Positions 26,101 through 34,959 are shown, numbered from the stretch's first letter. The stretch is 64,000 bases of DNA from Antarctobacter albus (GCF_900101505.1 NZ_FMZI01000013.1:58159-122158); one strand, 5' to 3'. Numbers and translations are program-made. Notes: generated by a model not told the origin, from the sequence alone.

Positions 26101-29100
26101 AGGACGGTGACGATACACTGATCGGCAGCAGCAGCGACGACCGTATCCTTGGCGGTGACGGCAACGACGACCTGCGCAATGCCGAAGGCGGCATTGATGT
26201 CGGCGGCAACGACCTGATGTCCGGCGGTCGCGGGGACGACATCCTGCGCCTGTTCAGCGGTCCTGGGCAGATCACCCTGTCCGGCGGGCCGGGTACGGAC
26301 GTGGCGGATTTCAGCGGTTTCGACGGGCCGGTGACGCTGGACCTGTCGCAGGGAGGCAATGCCACTATCCAGACCAGCGGCGTCGAGAACCTGCGCGGCA
26401 GCCAGCATGGCGACAATTTGACGGGCAACCACCTGGGCAACAATCTCAACGGACAGGCGGGAAATGACCTGATCGACGGCGGGCTGGGCAACGACGTGCT
26501 CTTTGCGGGCGAGGGGCTGGATTCCCTGCGCGGCGGCAGTGGCAACGACCTGCTGGTGGTCGGCATGGGCGGCGGCGACATGCAGGGCGGCGCCGGGATC
26601 GACACCGCCAGCTTTGGCCCCAACCAGACCGGCGAATTGTCGGACGGAACGCCCGACTGGCAGCCCGTCCAGACGCCTGGCCAGGCCGCGATCCATCTGC
26701 GTGACGGGATCGGAGGTTTTCGCGACCTGTCGACCGGGGTCGCCTACAGCTATACCTTCGGCGGGATCGAGAATGTCTCGGGGTCGCTTTCGGACGACCG
26801 TCTGACCGGCGATGACGCCCGCAACCAGCTGAGCGGCGATGCGGGTGACGACCTGCTGGTGGGTCTTGGCGGCAACGACACACTGTCGGGCGGCGACGGT
26901 AATGACCACCTGGTCGACGGGATCGACACGCCGGCCTTTGCCATGAACGCCGATGGAACGCGCGACCAGATGCTGCGGCTGCAGGGGTATGACGTCATGC
27001 CCGGCGGCTCCTTCACCGTGGACATGATGTTCCGCGCGACAGAGGCGCCCGGGAGCATGCAGACCTCGTTCCTGTCCTACGCCGTGCCGGGCAGCACCAA
27101 TGAACTGCTGCTTATCGGAACACCCACAGGCGGGATGGAGCTTTGGATCAATGGCCGGCACTACGTGACAAATGTTCCGCTGACCGGTCTCTTCGACGGC
27201 CAGGCGCATCGCATCACCCTGTCCGTCACCCCGGACTCCGGCGGCAATGCCTCCTTCAGCCTCTACTATGATGGCGAAAGCGTCTATTCCAACGTGATCG
27301 TCGGATCGACCATCGGCGGGCTGACTGCCGGGGGTACGCTGATCATCGGGCAGGAACAGGACCAGGTGAACGGCGCCTTCGACAGCAACCAGGTGCTGCG
27401 GGGCGAAGTCGGCGAAGTCCGGGTCTGGAACCGGGCGTTGGGCGCGACGGAAGTGGCGCAAAAGGCACTGTCGCCGGTGGATCCCGCGACGGAGCCGGGG
27501 CTGGTGACGCTTTGGGTGCCCGATCCCGCAACCGGACGGATGGAGGATGCGATGGGCGGCGATCCCCTGTTGGCGGAAACCATCAGCGGCGCCGGTCCCG
27601 TCCCCGTGATCGTGGCGCAGGAAGGCGGCGGCAACGACGTGATGAACGGCGGCGCGGGCAATGACACGCTCGAGGGCGGCGCGGGCGACGATGACCTGAC
27701 CGGCGGCGCGGGGGACGACAGCCTGGTCGGCGGCATGGGCGAGGACACGGCGAGCTTTGCCGGAGATGACGCGGTCACGGTCGACCTGCGCATCTCGGGG
27801 CCGCAGGACACCGGGCGCGGAATGGATGTTCTTCTGGGTATCGAACACCTGACCAGTGCGGGCGGCAATGACCGGCTGTTCGGGAACGCGCTGGGCAACG
27901 GCCTGAATGCAGGTGACGGCAACGACATCCTGAACGGGATGGAGGGCGACGACACATTGAACGGCGGGTCCGGGGCCGATTGGCTAGTGGGCAATACGGG
28001 GATGGACATGGCCTCTTACGACGGGGCGGCGGCCGGGCTGATTGCCGATCTTGCCAATGCCGCGCTGAACACGGGTGAGGCGCGTGGCGATACCTACATC
28101 GGGATCGAGAGCCTCGAAGGCTCTGCCCATTCCGACAGCCTGCGCGGCGACGCCGGCGCCAACCTGTTGTCGGGTCTGGCCGGGAACGACACGCTGGTGG
28201 GCCGGGGTGGCAACGACACGCTGATGGGCGGGCAGGGCGCCGACTGGTTGATCGGCAGCACCGGGACAGACGCGGCCAGCTACGCCAATGCCGCCGGGTC
28301 CGTGATCGCCGACCTTGGCAATGCCGGGCTGAACACCGGCGCGGCCGCGGGGGACAGCTATCTCGACGTGGAAGACCTGATCGGTAGCGCCTACGGCGAC
28401 AGCCTGCGCGGCGATGGCGCGTCGAACCTGCTGTCCGGCTTGGCCGGGGCCGATACGCTGATCGGCTATGATGGCGACGACTCCCTTGCCGGGGACGCGG
28501 GGGAGGACCGGCTGATCGGCGGAGCGGGGTCCGATACGGCGGTCTACGCATCGGCGGGCGGAGGCCTGATCGCAGACCTCGTCGATCCGACGCTGAACAC
28601 GGGCGACGCGCGTGGCGATACCTACCTGTCGGTCGAGAACCTGCTGGGGTCTGCCTTTGGGGACGTGCTGCGGGGCAACCACCTGGGCAATGTCATCGAG
28701 GGCGGCGCGGGCGGTGACGTACTGATCGGGCGTCAGGGCGCCGACACGATGTCCGGCGGCGACGGTGACGACGTCCTGCGCGGTGACGGCGGGGCCGATG
28801 TGCTGGACGGGGGCGCGGGCGAAGACCTGCTGATCGGCGGCCCGGGCACCGATCTCCTGACCGGGGGCGCGGATGCGGATGTCTTCTTGTTCGCCTCTGC
28901 CACCGAGGCCGGGCTGGGCGCCGCTCGGGACCAGATCCTGGATTTCGAACAGGGGCTGGACGTGATCAACCTGGCCGGCGTTGTGCCGGGTGCCTTCAGC
29001 TTTCGCGGGACGGATGGTTTCACCGGCACCGGCGCGCCGGAACTGCAGCTGATCGAGACGGCAGGCGGCGGAACCGTGGTTCAGTTCGATACCGATGGCG

Positions 29101-29171
29101 ATGGCAGCGCCGACGGCGGTATCCGGGTGGTCGGCGTCAGCGGCCTGACCGCCGACGACTTTATCCTGTAG
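23154..29171 (+). CDS. Giant RTX calcium-binding repeat protein with LamG-like domain
   Basis: Secreted protein of 2005 residues. Residues 1-360 form an acidic helical region without repeats (for example TALDAVNGAIDALTLVKDVF), with no signal peptide. From about residue 370 many GGxGxDxUx nonapeptides appear (GGAGNDVLIGGAGDDIIDGG). Around 1266-1440 lies a concanavalin/LamG-like domain (GGSFTVDMMFRATEAPGSMQ, RGEVGEVRVWNRALGATEVA). Three 88-residue tandem units follow, then more RTX and a C-terminal module (FLFASATEAGLG, DQILDFEQGLDVINLAG, ending ADDFIL) typical of type I secretion signals. Export through an ABC/MFP/TolC system and folding on external calcium are expected. No protease or lipase motif was seen; adhesin or surface layer role is inferred. 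No secretion genes lie nearby. Confidence 0.9.
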   Translation: MPGQVSQLDDNVQDTRLAAQTALDAVNGAIDALTLVKDVFEVLEDIDEDAEKLESIAKGLKNALALISKVGPPLSSVTPFLKRVIESVEERANDVANGIDVESKFGDFKNNVEALINGLEGARDALEITVAELSAIENGIADAADGIENAYSIPTELQNAIDQAEITAGTINGATSGIADIAEDINALKVRIDGILGDFPSTAATLIGVARDFIDLIGKVDFLQTPMDVLNDALEPVQWALDAAEAVIDAVINPVLDPILDSLGVTDLFEQMSDAINDLIPELSLFEGIDLDLGNFEVEFGDLVVEAPNLDVALEPDVMARMRDDVDRLAVEVRKLITPFDPVNLLLDDNANLAIGYDGFEGRDPNGIIAGGTNIFAQDGDDLISGGLGDDVLHGGAGNDVLIGGAGDDIIDGGTGTDGVILQGNLSEFSIKRDTVTGDILVSHTHGASDAPDLGTDVISNVEYFIFEDRTLHIDDFDYFYDAANGETDGDGISLPGVPTGPSRDFMFGTDGAESIAGYELMDYIAARGGNDSLYGGNGSDFLEGGAGFDRIDGGADSDVGSYLGESDRPHFVSLLAPGDPRQPFVSEDFYVAVENLTGSDNEDWLWGDDGANRLDGRGDDDVLRGLGGNDSLLSGKGTDLMIGGAGNDTVIATAVDYEPTDPSTIGRKLIVAGTGNDSYINERGNFSSIWYGGVDYAANFPMFPALAAVGLSPAEIDAMLPHHLRVDGAQNLIRKYDGTGNLIGTDRIEGSFQVFGAEGNDTFIGSDRQDVYFGGEGDDLFEGGARNFRPIWDTADPQNSFTVHDFYDGGAGDDRFRPAQGRTNLEGGSGDDTVEITRQGWLLVDGSDDAEPAGSAEVDTLDFSGSDLGWAIDLSGEYIGDPLKLGYKGVAEGHEPGTMQLPGAADYAAFDSLQRQLGAPGGSFDLLLGESYIEIKGFEAVIGSDQNDFIAGNDRANHLRGGLGNDVILGHSGSGLDVLAGEDGDDTLIGSSSDDRILGGDGNDDLRNAEGGIDVGGNDLMSGGRGDDILRLFSGPGQITLSGGPGTDVADFSGFDGPVTLDLSQGGNATIQTSGVENLRGSQHGDNLTGNHLGNNLNGQAGNDLIDGGLGNDVLFAGEGLDSLRGGSGNDLLVVGMGGGDMQGGAGIDTASFGPNQTGELSDGTPDWQPVQTPGQAAIHLRDGIGGFRDLSTGVAYSYTFGGIENVSGSLSDDRLTGDDARNQLSGDAGDDLLVGLGGNDTLSGGDGNDHLVDGIDTPAFAMNADGTRDQMLRLQGYDVMPGGSFTVDMMFRATEAPGSMQTSFLSYAVPGSTNELLLIGTPTGGMELWINGRHYVTNVPLTGLFDGQAHRITLSVTPDSGGNASFSLYYDGESVYSNVIVGSTIGGLTAGGTLIIGQEQDQVNGAFDSNQVLRGEVGEVRVWNRALGATEVAQKALSPVDPATEPGLVTLWVPDPATGRMEDAMGGDPLLAETISGAGPVPVIVAQEGGGNDVMNGGAGNDTLEGGAGDDDLTGGAGDDSLVGGMGEDTASFAGDDAVTVDLRISGPQDTGRGMDVLLGIEHLTSAGGNDRLFGNALGNGLNAGDGNDILNGMEGDDTLNGGSGADWLVGNTGMDMASYDGAAAGLIADLANAALNTGEARGDTYIGIESLEGSAHSDSLRGDAGANLLSGLAGNDTLVGRGGNDTLMGGQGADWLIGSTGTDAASYANAAGSVIADLGNAGLNTGAAAGDSYLDVEDLIGSAYGDSLRGDGASNLLSGLAGADTLIGYDGDDSLAGDAGEDRLIGGAGSDTAVYASAGGGLIADLVDPTLNTGDARGDTYLSVENLLGSAFGDVLRGNHLGNVIEGGAGGDVLIGRQGADTMSGGDGDDVLRGDGGADVLDGGAGEDLLIGGPGTDLLTGGADADVFLFASATEAGLGAARDQILDFEQGLDVINLAGVVPGAFSFRGTDGFTGTGAPELQLIETAGGGTVVQFDTDGDGSADGGIRVVGVSGLTADDFIL
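27972..28763 (+). repeat. Three in-frame 264-bp tandem repeats inside the RTX gene
   Basis: Units start at 27972, 28236 and 28500. Each encodes 88 residues with the order GADWLxG, a LIADL core, LNTGxARGDTY, GSAxxDSLRG, then two RTX turns. Units 1 and 2 are more alike than unit 3. The unit mixes a non-RTX strand segment (x-x-AGLIADLANAALNTGEA) with RTX turns, so it is a domain-level duplication rather than simple nonapeptide expansion. Confidence 0.9.
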
Positions 29172-29184
29172 GGATCGGGGTGAT

Positions 29185-29219
29185 GCGCCGGGCCAGCCAC
29201 GGGCGGCCCGGCGCCGTTT
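29185..29219 (+). terminator. Terminator-like hairpin after the RTX gene
   Basis: GCGCCGGGCC and GGCCCGGCGC form a perfect 10-bp stem with a 10-base loop, followed by CGTTTCCG. It lies 14 bases after the RTX stop and just before the stop of the convergent dctM-like gene. The T-run is weak. Confidence 0.5.
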
Positions 29220-29223
29220 CCGT

Positions 29224-30513
29224 TCACCGCAGCATCAGGTCCGGCAGGAACAGCGTAACCTGCGGAAAGCACAGTAGCAGGATCAGGACAACGATCTCCA
29301 TCGCCAGGAAAGGCAGGATGCCGCGAAAGATCGTTCCCAGCGGAACGCGGGTCTGCGAGGCGGCGACATAGGCATTCAGCCCCAAGGGCGGCGTCAGCAG
29401 GCCGATCTCGACCGTCTTGGTCACGACGATCCCGAACCAGACCGGGTCATAGCCAAGCGCCATGGCCGTGGGAAAGGCCAGGGGCATCGCCAGCGACAGG
29501 ATCGCCAGCTGGTCCATGAACATGCCCATCACCAGCAGCACGAGGATGATGATCCCCATGATCACCTCGCGCGGCATCTCGGTGACGGCCACGAACTCCA
29601 GCATGCTGTGGGTAATGCGGGTAAAGGCGAGGTAGTTGGAGAAGATCGCCGAACAGGCGACGATGGCCACGATCATCACCGTCGCGCGGATCGAACTGCT
29701 GATCGACTTGTTGAACTGGACAAAGCTCAGCGTGCGTTGCGCCAGCACGATCAGCAGCGATCCCATGACCCCCAGCGCCGCCGCCTCGGAGGGCGAGGCG
29801 ATGCCGCCGTAGATCGCGCCGATCACCGCCACCATGAGCAGAACCATCGGGATCACATGACGGCTTTCCTTGACCGCGGTTTTCAGGACGAAGGGATCGC
29901 CCTTCGGTGCCTGGTCGGTCGTTTCGGCAATGATCTTGATGACCACGGCCAGGCCGGTGGCGGTCAGAAGCCCCGGAATGATCCCGGCAATGAACAGCTT
30001 GCCGATCGAGGTCTCGGTCAACACGCCGTAGACCACCAGCACGATCGAGGGCGGCACCACCACGGCGAGCGTACCGCCGACGCTGACCACCGCGGCCGCA
30101 AGCCGGTCCGAGTATCTGTGCGCCCGCATCTGCGGAAAGGCCGAGGCGGACATCGCCGCGGTCGAGGCAGTGGAGCTGCCGACAAGGGCGGCGAGGATGA
30201 CAGATGCGGCCACGGTGGCCATGGCCAGCCCACCCTTGACGTGGCCGATCCAGGCCTGACAGGCGATGATGGCCCGCCGGGTGACATCCCCCGCCGTCAG
30301 CAGTTCGGCCATGAGAATGAACAGCGGGATGGCGACCAGGATGAAAGAGGCGGAGGTATCGAAGAATGTCCGCTCCAGCACCGCAAGGGCCGGGCGCGGT
30401 CCCAGTTGGGCCGCAAGGCCAATGGTCCCGGAAATCCCCATGGCAAAAGCGATGGGAACGCGAAACGTCATCAAGACAGCCAAAACGACAAGTATGGCAA
30501 GAAAGGTCAGCAT
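29224..30513 (-). CDS. TRAP transporter large permease (DctM)
   Basis: Inner-membrane subunit of 429 residues with about twelve hydrophobic helices, the usual size of DctM. It begins MLTFLAILVVLAVLMTFRVP and contains the family stretch GGTLAVVVPPSIVLVVYGVL. It uses the sodium gradient to take up the ligand delivered by the binding protein. It is the last gene of a minus-strand operon ligase-dehydratase-dctQ-dctP-dctM, separated from dctP by a hairpin. Confidence 0.92.
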   Translation of the reverse strand: MLTFLAILVVLAVLMTFRVPIAFAMGISGTIGLAAQLGPRPALAVLERTFFDTSASFILVAIPLFILMAELLTAGDVTRRAIIACQAWIGHVKGGLAMATVAASVILAALVGSSTASTAAMSASAFPQMRAHRYSDRLAAAVVSVGGTLAVVVPPSIVLVVYGVLTETSIGKLFIAGIIPGLLTATGLAVVIKIIAETTDQAPKGDPFVLKTAVKESRHVIPMVLLMVAVIGAIYGGIASPSEAAALGVMGSLLIVLAQRTLSFVQFNKSISSSIRATVMIVAIVACSAIFSNYLAFTRITHSMLEFVAVTEMPREVIMGIIILVLLVMGMFMDQLAILSLAMPLAFPTAMALGYDPVWFGIVVTKTVEIGLLTPPLGLNAYVAASQTRVPLGTIFRGILPFLAMEIVVLILLLCFPQVTLFLPDLMLR

Positions 30514-30538
30514 AAGTGGCCTGTGCGCGTTAGAGTGA

Positions 30539-30565
30539 AAGACAGCCGCCGCGGGCGGCTGTCTT
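30539..30565 (-). terminator. Intercistronic hairpin between dctP and dctM
   Basis: AAGACAGCCGCC and GGCGGCTGTCTT form a perfect 12-bp stem with a three-base loop in the 73-base gap after dctP; on the minus strand it is followed by TTTCACT. It may attenuate transcription into dctM or protect the dctP mRNA end, giving more binding protein than permease. Confidence 0.6.
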
Positions 30566-30586
30566 CATGTCCGTTTGGATGTCGGA

Positions 30587-31585
30587 TTACTGGCTGGTCT
30601 GGGCCGCGTAGGCATCGAGAACGGCCTGAGCATTGTCGCTCTTGATCCGCTCGACCCAGTCCAGGCTGACCGCACTCAGCGCATCTTTCACGGCGGTCAG
30701 TTCCTCGTCCGTGAACTCGTAGGTGTCGATGCCTTCGGCCTTCCACTCTTCGATCAACTCGGACACCGAGGCATCCTGTGCCTGCGCCACGTGCAGGGCG
30801 CTCTCATCGCCAAGACGCAGCAGCTCGGCCTGTGTCTCTTCGGGCAGCCCGTCGAACAGGTCGCTGCGGATCACCATGACGAAGCTGTAGCCGCCGAACG
30901 ACCCGTTGGTCGAAATATGGCTGACGACCTCGTTCAGCTTGTAGCCGGGCACCGAGGCCAGCGGGAAGAGAACGGCATCAAGACGGCCACGTTCCACGGC
31001 GGTATAGACTTCCGGTCCTGGGATCGAGATTCCGACGCCACCCAGCGCGCGGGCGGTCATCGCCTGCGTCGACCCCGAGGTGCGGATATCCTGCGCGTCC
31101 CAGTCGGCGGGTTGACCCAGGCGCGCCTTGGCCAGAACCTGGTAGGGCGGCAGCACAAAACCGAAGATCGGCGTCACACCCGCGGCAAGGATTTCTTCGC
31201 GCAGCGGTCCGTCCTTGAGCATGGCCTGCAGGGCCTTGGTGCCCTGTTCGGCGGTGGTGTAGAATCCCGGCAGAGCGACGACAGAGTTCAGCGGCAGAAC
31301 ATCGGCGTGGTACGGCGTGCCCAGCAGCGCAGCATCGAGGATGCCGTTGTTCACCGCATCGAGCTGTGCCTTGGACTTGGCGGCCTGCTGCGAGGGAAAG
31401 TGCTGGAAGGTGATCGCGCCGTCGGTGGCCTCTTCGACCGCGGCCATCCACTTGGTCGTGCCCTCGACGGACACGATGTGACTGGTCGACTGGAAATCGC
31501 CAAGGCGCAGCGTTTCCGCCTGGCCAGCCGTGGCAAAGGTCAAAGCGGCGGTCACGGCCGCAAGGCAAGTGGTCATCAATTTCAT
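30587..31585 (-). CDS. TRAP transporter substrate-binding protein (DctP family)
   Basis: Periplasmic binding protein of 332 residues with a signal peptide (MKLMTTCLAAVTAALTFATA, cleavage after GQA). The mature chain shows the two-lobe DctP fold, with the likely ligand-carboxylate arginine in the middle third near DIRTSGSTQAMTARALGGVG. Ligands of the family are mostly carboxylates. In this operon the ligand is probably the acid activated by the adjacent CoA ligase. Confidence 0.9.
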   Translation of the reverse strand: MKLMTTCLAAVTAALTFATAGQAETLRLGDFQSTSHIVSVEGTTKWMAAVEEATDGAITFQHFPSQQAAKSKAQLDAVNNGILDAALLGTPYHADVLPLNSVVALPGFYTTAEQGTKALQAMLKDGPLREEILAAGVTPIFGFVLPPYQVLAKARLGQPADWDAQDIRTSGSTQAMTARALGGVGISIPGPEVYTAVERGRLDAVLFPLASVPGYKLNEVVSHISTNGSFGGYSFVMVIRSDLFDGLPEETQAELLRLGDESALHVAQAQDASVSELIEEWKAEGIDTYEFTDEELTAVKDALSAVSLDWVERIKSDNAQAVLDAYAAQTSQ

Positions 31586-31612
31586 CGGTTTCTCCTCCCG
31601 TTTGAACTGAAT

Positions 31613-32098
31613 TCAGGTCACTGCAAGATCGCGCTTCAACAGCGCGTCATGCAGCAGCCGCAGGGCCAGAACGCCACATCCCAGGGGGATGGAGGCATAG
31701 GCCCACCCAAGCGGCCAATCGACCACCCCGTATTCCACGTCCCCGTGGACGATGGCTTCGAGGGCGAATTTTCCGGACATTGCCGTCACCGCGACGAAGA
31801 ACGCCGCGGGCAACAACAAGCGAAGTTTGGAAATCACCACGCCGATCGGGCCGGGAAGGCGTTCGGGGGTGAATTCCAGTGCCAGATGGCCGCCATCGCG
31901 GAAAACCCGCGACAGCGACAGGGTTGCAAGCGCCGGCATCAGGTACAGTTCGGTCAGTTCAAACTGGATCTGGACCGGGCGGTTCGCGAACAAGCGTAAG
32001 AGGATGTCCGCGTTGATCAGACCCGCGACGGCGACAAGGCTCAGACAGCCCGCCAGGTGCAGGACGTCTTCTATCTTGCTCAGAACTTTATCAAGCAT
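31613..32098 (-). CDS. TRAP transporter small permease (DctQ)
   Basis: Membrane protein of 161 residues with four hydrophobic segments, as expected of DctQ (for example LSLVAVAGLINADILLRLFA and LLPAAFFVAVTAMSGKFALE). It forms the transport complex with DctM. It lies 27 bases before dctP. Order Q-P-M instead of P-Q-M is a common variant. Confidence 0.88.
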   Translation of the reverse strand: MLDKVLSKIEDVLHLAGCLSLVAVAGLINADILLRLFANRPVQIQFELTELYLMPALATLSLSRVFRDGGHLALEFTPERLPGPIGVVISKLRLLLPAAFFVAVTAMSGKFALEAIVHGDVEYGVVDWPLGWAYASIPLGCGVLALRLLHDALLKRDLAVT

Positions 32099-32134
32099 CG
32101 GCCATGCCTCCCTTGCCGTTGCGGTATTCCGATC

Positions 32135-33274
32135 TTAGCGCTTGGGCAGTTCGACGATGGCCGAACCCATGGCCGACAGTTCGCCATCCTGCTGTTCCGC
32201 GCGTTGCTGAATTTCCAGCAGGTAACGGCCGTTTTCCTCGAATTTCCGGATCACGGTGCCGTGGATCAGGATGATGTCACCCTCGGGGTTGTGCCGGCGG
32301 ACCTGGCACTTGGCCTGGCGCAGGAAACCGTCGTCGCCCATCCAGTTGGTGACCTGGTGGGTCAGCCAGGAGGTGCGCTCGGGGCCGTAGTCATAGGCAC
32401 CGGGGGCGCCGACCTCCAGGGCGAATTCCTCTTCCCAGTGAACACGCTCGGGGCAGTCCGGAATGCCGAACTTGTTCTTGGGTCCGGCGCTGGGGTGCTT
32501 CTGCTGTAGCTGCCATGCCAGCTTGTTGGCGCGGATGTACAGGCCGCCCCAGCCTTGGGCGTAGGCGATGAAGCCGGTGGCCGTCATCGGACCCTTGACC
32601 ATGGTGGGCAGCTCTTCACCCTCGGCCACGTCGTCCCAGTAGCGGGTTTCGGCGCCGCGGACCGTCTCCTGCTCGTAGTACTTGTAGTATTCCTGCAGCT
32701 CTTCCTCGGTCCAGACACGACGGCCCTTGGCCTTGGCCTCGGTGTACTTTGTGCCGTTCTCGCGGGCCTGGTCGCGGTCGGTGCGGAAACACCAGCTGTC
32801 GGCATCGGCCACAAGGTCGCCGGTCGCGGCGTCGTAGAAATCGACGTGATAGATCTGCTGCACGGCGCGGCCCGCGAACCGGGTGTCATGCTCGACCAGG
32901 TCCTTGAGCACCGCCTCGGTGCGGAATTCCATGTTGCGGGTGATCGTCTTGTGCCAGTTCCAGTTGGCGCCCGACCACATGGCATGCACGCCCGGCAGGC
33001 CGCCGACATAGCCCGAGATGATCCGGTTGGTCGCGAAGAGGAAAGAGGGCAGGGCGATCACGTCGCCGTATTTCGTGCTCTTGGCATATTCGGGATCGCA
33101 CCACAGCGGGTTGTCGTCGCCGATGCCGTGGGCGTAGTGGCGGATGTTGTCGCGGGTCGCCTCGTAGCACCAGGGCTCGACCGTCTTCTCGATCTTCACG
33201 CCGATGCGCTGGCGCAGGTCGTCCAGGCCCTCCTGCGTGATCTTCGGGAATTTCTTGTGGGTCATGTCGTTCAT
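32135..33274 (-). CDS. Double-hotdog MaoC/FAS1-type dehydratase
   Basis: Cytoplasmic protein of 379 residues with two hotdog domains: an N-terminal FAS1-like dehydratase half (YAHGIGDDNPLWCDPEYAKS, ALPSFLFATNRIISGYVGG) and a C-terminal half containing the second set of strands (AEGEELPTMVKGPMTATGFI, GPERTSWLTHQVTNWMGDDG). The family hydrates or dehydrates acyl-CoA thioesters. It starts at 33274 behind GAGGAG, between the CoA ligase and the TRAP genes, so it probably acts on the CoA ester formed by the ligase. A 300-residue upstream extension in the same frame overlaps the ligase and is rejected. Confidence 0.85.
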   Translation of the reverse strand: MNDMTHKKFPKITQEGLDDLRQRIGVKIEKTVEPWCYEATRDNIRHYAHGIGDDNPLWCDPEYAKSTKYGDVIALPSFLFATNRIISGYVGGLPGVHAMWSGANWNWHKTITRNMEFRTEAVLKDLVEHDTRFAGRAVQQIYHVDFYDAATGDLVADADSWCFRTDRDQARENGTKYTEAKAKGRRVWTEEELQEYYKYYEQETVRGAETRYWDDVAEGEELPTMVKGPMTATGFIAYAQGWGGLYIRANKLAWQLQQKHPSAGPKNKFGIPDCPERVHWEEEFALEVGAPGAYDYGPERTSWLTHQVTNWMGDDGFLRQAKCQVRRHNPEGDIILIHGTVIRKFEENGRYLLEIQQRAEQQDGELSAMGSAIVELPKR

Positions 33275-33312
33275 GTTTCTCTCCTCAGAACGTCTGTCGG
33301 GTCGCGCGCGGG

Positions 33313-34872
33313 TTATTCCGCGGCTTCGAATTTCTTGGCTTCCTGATCGCGCAGGATCTTGCGGTTGACCTTGCCCGCCGGGGTTTTCGGCAGTTCGCTG
33401 ACGAACTCGATCTGGCGGGGGTATTCGTGACGGGCGAGGCGGGCGCGGACGTGGTTCTGGATGTCCTCGACGAGGCCGTCGGTCTCTTCCGCCTTGAGAA
33501 TGATGTAGGCCTTGACCACGAGGCCCCGCACCGCGTCCGGTGCGCCGATTACGCCACATTCGGCCACCGCCGGGTGGCTGAGCACCGCATCCTCGACCTC
33601 GACCGCGCCGATGGTCCAGCCGGCCGAGATGATGACGTCGTCCGCGCGGCCGCCGTGGTAGAAATAGCCATCCTCGTCCACGCGGCCGAGGTCCTTTGTC
33701 GGGAACCATTCGCCGCGCTTCCTGACCATCAGCTCGCCGGTTTCTCCGGGGTCCGCCGGGCTGCCGTCGGCGCGTTGCACTTCGACCTCGACGCCGGGAA
33801 CGGCCTTGCCCATCGCGCCATCGCGCACTTCCAGGTCGTCGGCGCCGGGATAGTTGGCAATGATGACACCGATCTCGGTCGTGCCGTACATCGACCGCAC
33901 CTTGGTCCCGAAGACCCGTTCGACGTAATGCGCGGTTTCCGAGTCGATGGGCTCTCCGGTGAAGGACAGCTTGTCGAAACTGTATGTGTAATTCTCGGCC
34001 TCGCCGGAGTTGCGCATCATCCGGTAATGCGTGGCCGCAGCGGTCAGGTTGGTGATCCTGAAATCCTGCAATGCCTTGAGCAGGCGAACGGGATCGAACT
34101 TGCCGCTGAAGGTGCCGGTGGAGACACCTATTGCCAGCGGTGCCAGCGTGCCGTGCCACAACCCGTGGCCCCATGCGGGTGACGACGGGCAGAAGAACCG
34201 GTCGCCGGGGCGGATGCCGGTGGCATAAAGCGCGGCCACCATCAGCGTGACGATGGACTGGTGATTGTGCTGCACCGCCGCCGGCAGGGCACGGGTCGTG
34301 CCCGAGGTGTATTGCAGAACCGCCAGGTCGCGGCCCGTTGTGTCCCAGTCAAAGGTTGCGGGCAGATCATTCAGCCCGTCAAGAAAGTCCTGATCGACGA
34401 CGATGACATTCTTGGCGCCGCCTTCAACCGCTTCCGGGGCTTTCTCGGCATTGGTGAAAAAGACCTCGGGCTTGCAGTCCCCGACGCGCAGGCGAATGCC
34501 GTCCGGCCCGAAAAGCGAGAACATCGGCACCGCGACCGCCCCGGCCTTGATGATGCCGAAGAGCGCGCAATAGAAGCTCAGCGACGGGTCGATCATCACC
34601 GCGACGCGGTCGCCCTTGCCAATGCCCTTTGCCGTCAGGAAATGCGCGATCTGCGACGACCGGCGCGAGATCTCCTCGAAGCTGATGACCTCGTCGCGGC
34701 CATCCGCATGGGCCACCCGCAGCGCCGCGTTGTCCCCGTCGACATGGCGGTCGATGCACTCGTGGGCGATGTTGAACCGCTCCCGTGTGCCGTCGAACAG
34801 CTCCCACAGGCGGTCCTTCGAATAGTGTTTCTTGGCGTCTTCGTAAGACGTGAATTCCGTCAGGCGGGTCAT
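33313..34872 (-). CDS. AMP-forming acyl-CoA ligase
   Basis: ANL-superfamily enzyme of 519 residues that adenylates a carboxylic acid and forms its CoA thioester. The P-loop is LQYTSGTTRALPAAVQHNH, a variant of TSGTTG-x-PK shared with a subgroup of acetyl/aryl-CoA ligases. The A5 motif appears as MYGTTEIGVIIANYPG, the A8 hinge as GRVDEDGYFYHGGRADD, and the A10 lysine as KTPAGKVNRKILRD. Start 34872 is chosen because GGGAGG precedes it; an in-frame extension to 34956 is possible. It is the first gene of the operon and lies opposite an IclR regulator. Confidence 0.88.
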   Translation of the reverse strand: MTRLTEFTSYEDAKKHYSKDRLWELFDGTRERFNIAHECIDRHVDGDNAALRVAHADGRDEVISFEEISRRSSQIAHFLTAKGIGKGDRVAVMIDPSLSFYCALFGIIKAGAVAVPMFSLFGPDGIRLRVGDCKPEVFFTNAEKAPEAVEGGAKNVIVVDQDFLDGLNDLPATFDWDTTGRDLAVLQYTSGTTRALPAAVQHNHQSIVTLMVAALYATGIRPGDRFFCPSSPAWGHGLWHGTLAPLAIGVSTGTFSGKFDPVRLLKALQDFRITNLTAAATHYRMMRNSGEAENYTYSFDKLSFTGEPIDSETAHYVERVFGTKVRSMYGTTEIGVIIANYPGADDLEVRDGAMGKAVPGVEVEVQRADGSPADPGETGELMVRKRGEWFPTKDLGRVDEDGYFYHGGRADDVIISAGWTIGAVEVEDAVLSHPAVAECGVIGAPDAVRGLVVKAYIILKAEETDGLVEDIQNHVRARLARHEYPRQIEFVSELPKTPAGKVNRKILRDQEAKKFEAAE

Positions 34873-34959
34873 TCCTGTCTGCCTCCCAAGGTCTCGTGTG
34901 CGGATCGACACGAGGTGTCCGTCCGGTTCGTTGACAACGGTAGGGATTGCAGTCATCTA

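Noticed and set aside
23100..27848. Long minus-strand open frame (1582 codons) opposite the RTX gene
   Set aside because: It is the antisense shadow of regular Gly-Asp-rich codons in GC-rich DNA. Its translation is low-complexity Val/Ala/Gln/His without any domain.
27972..28763. Assembly artefact as the cause of the triple repeat
   Set aside because: The three units differ at many positions spread over their length, which an assembly duplication would not produce.
24265..28860. Dense short repeats that might suggest a CRISPR-like array
   Set aside because: Repeats are in frame with the RTX nonapeptide code, vary at third positions and have no unique spacers of constant length.
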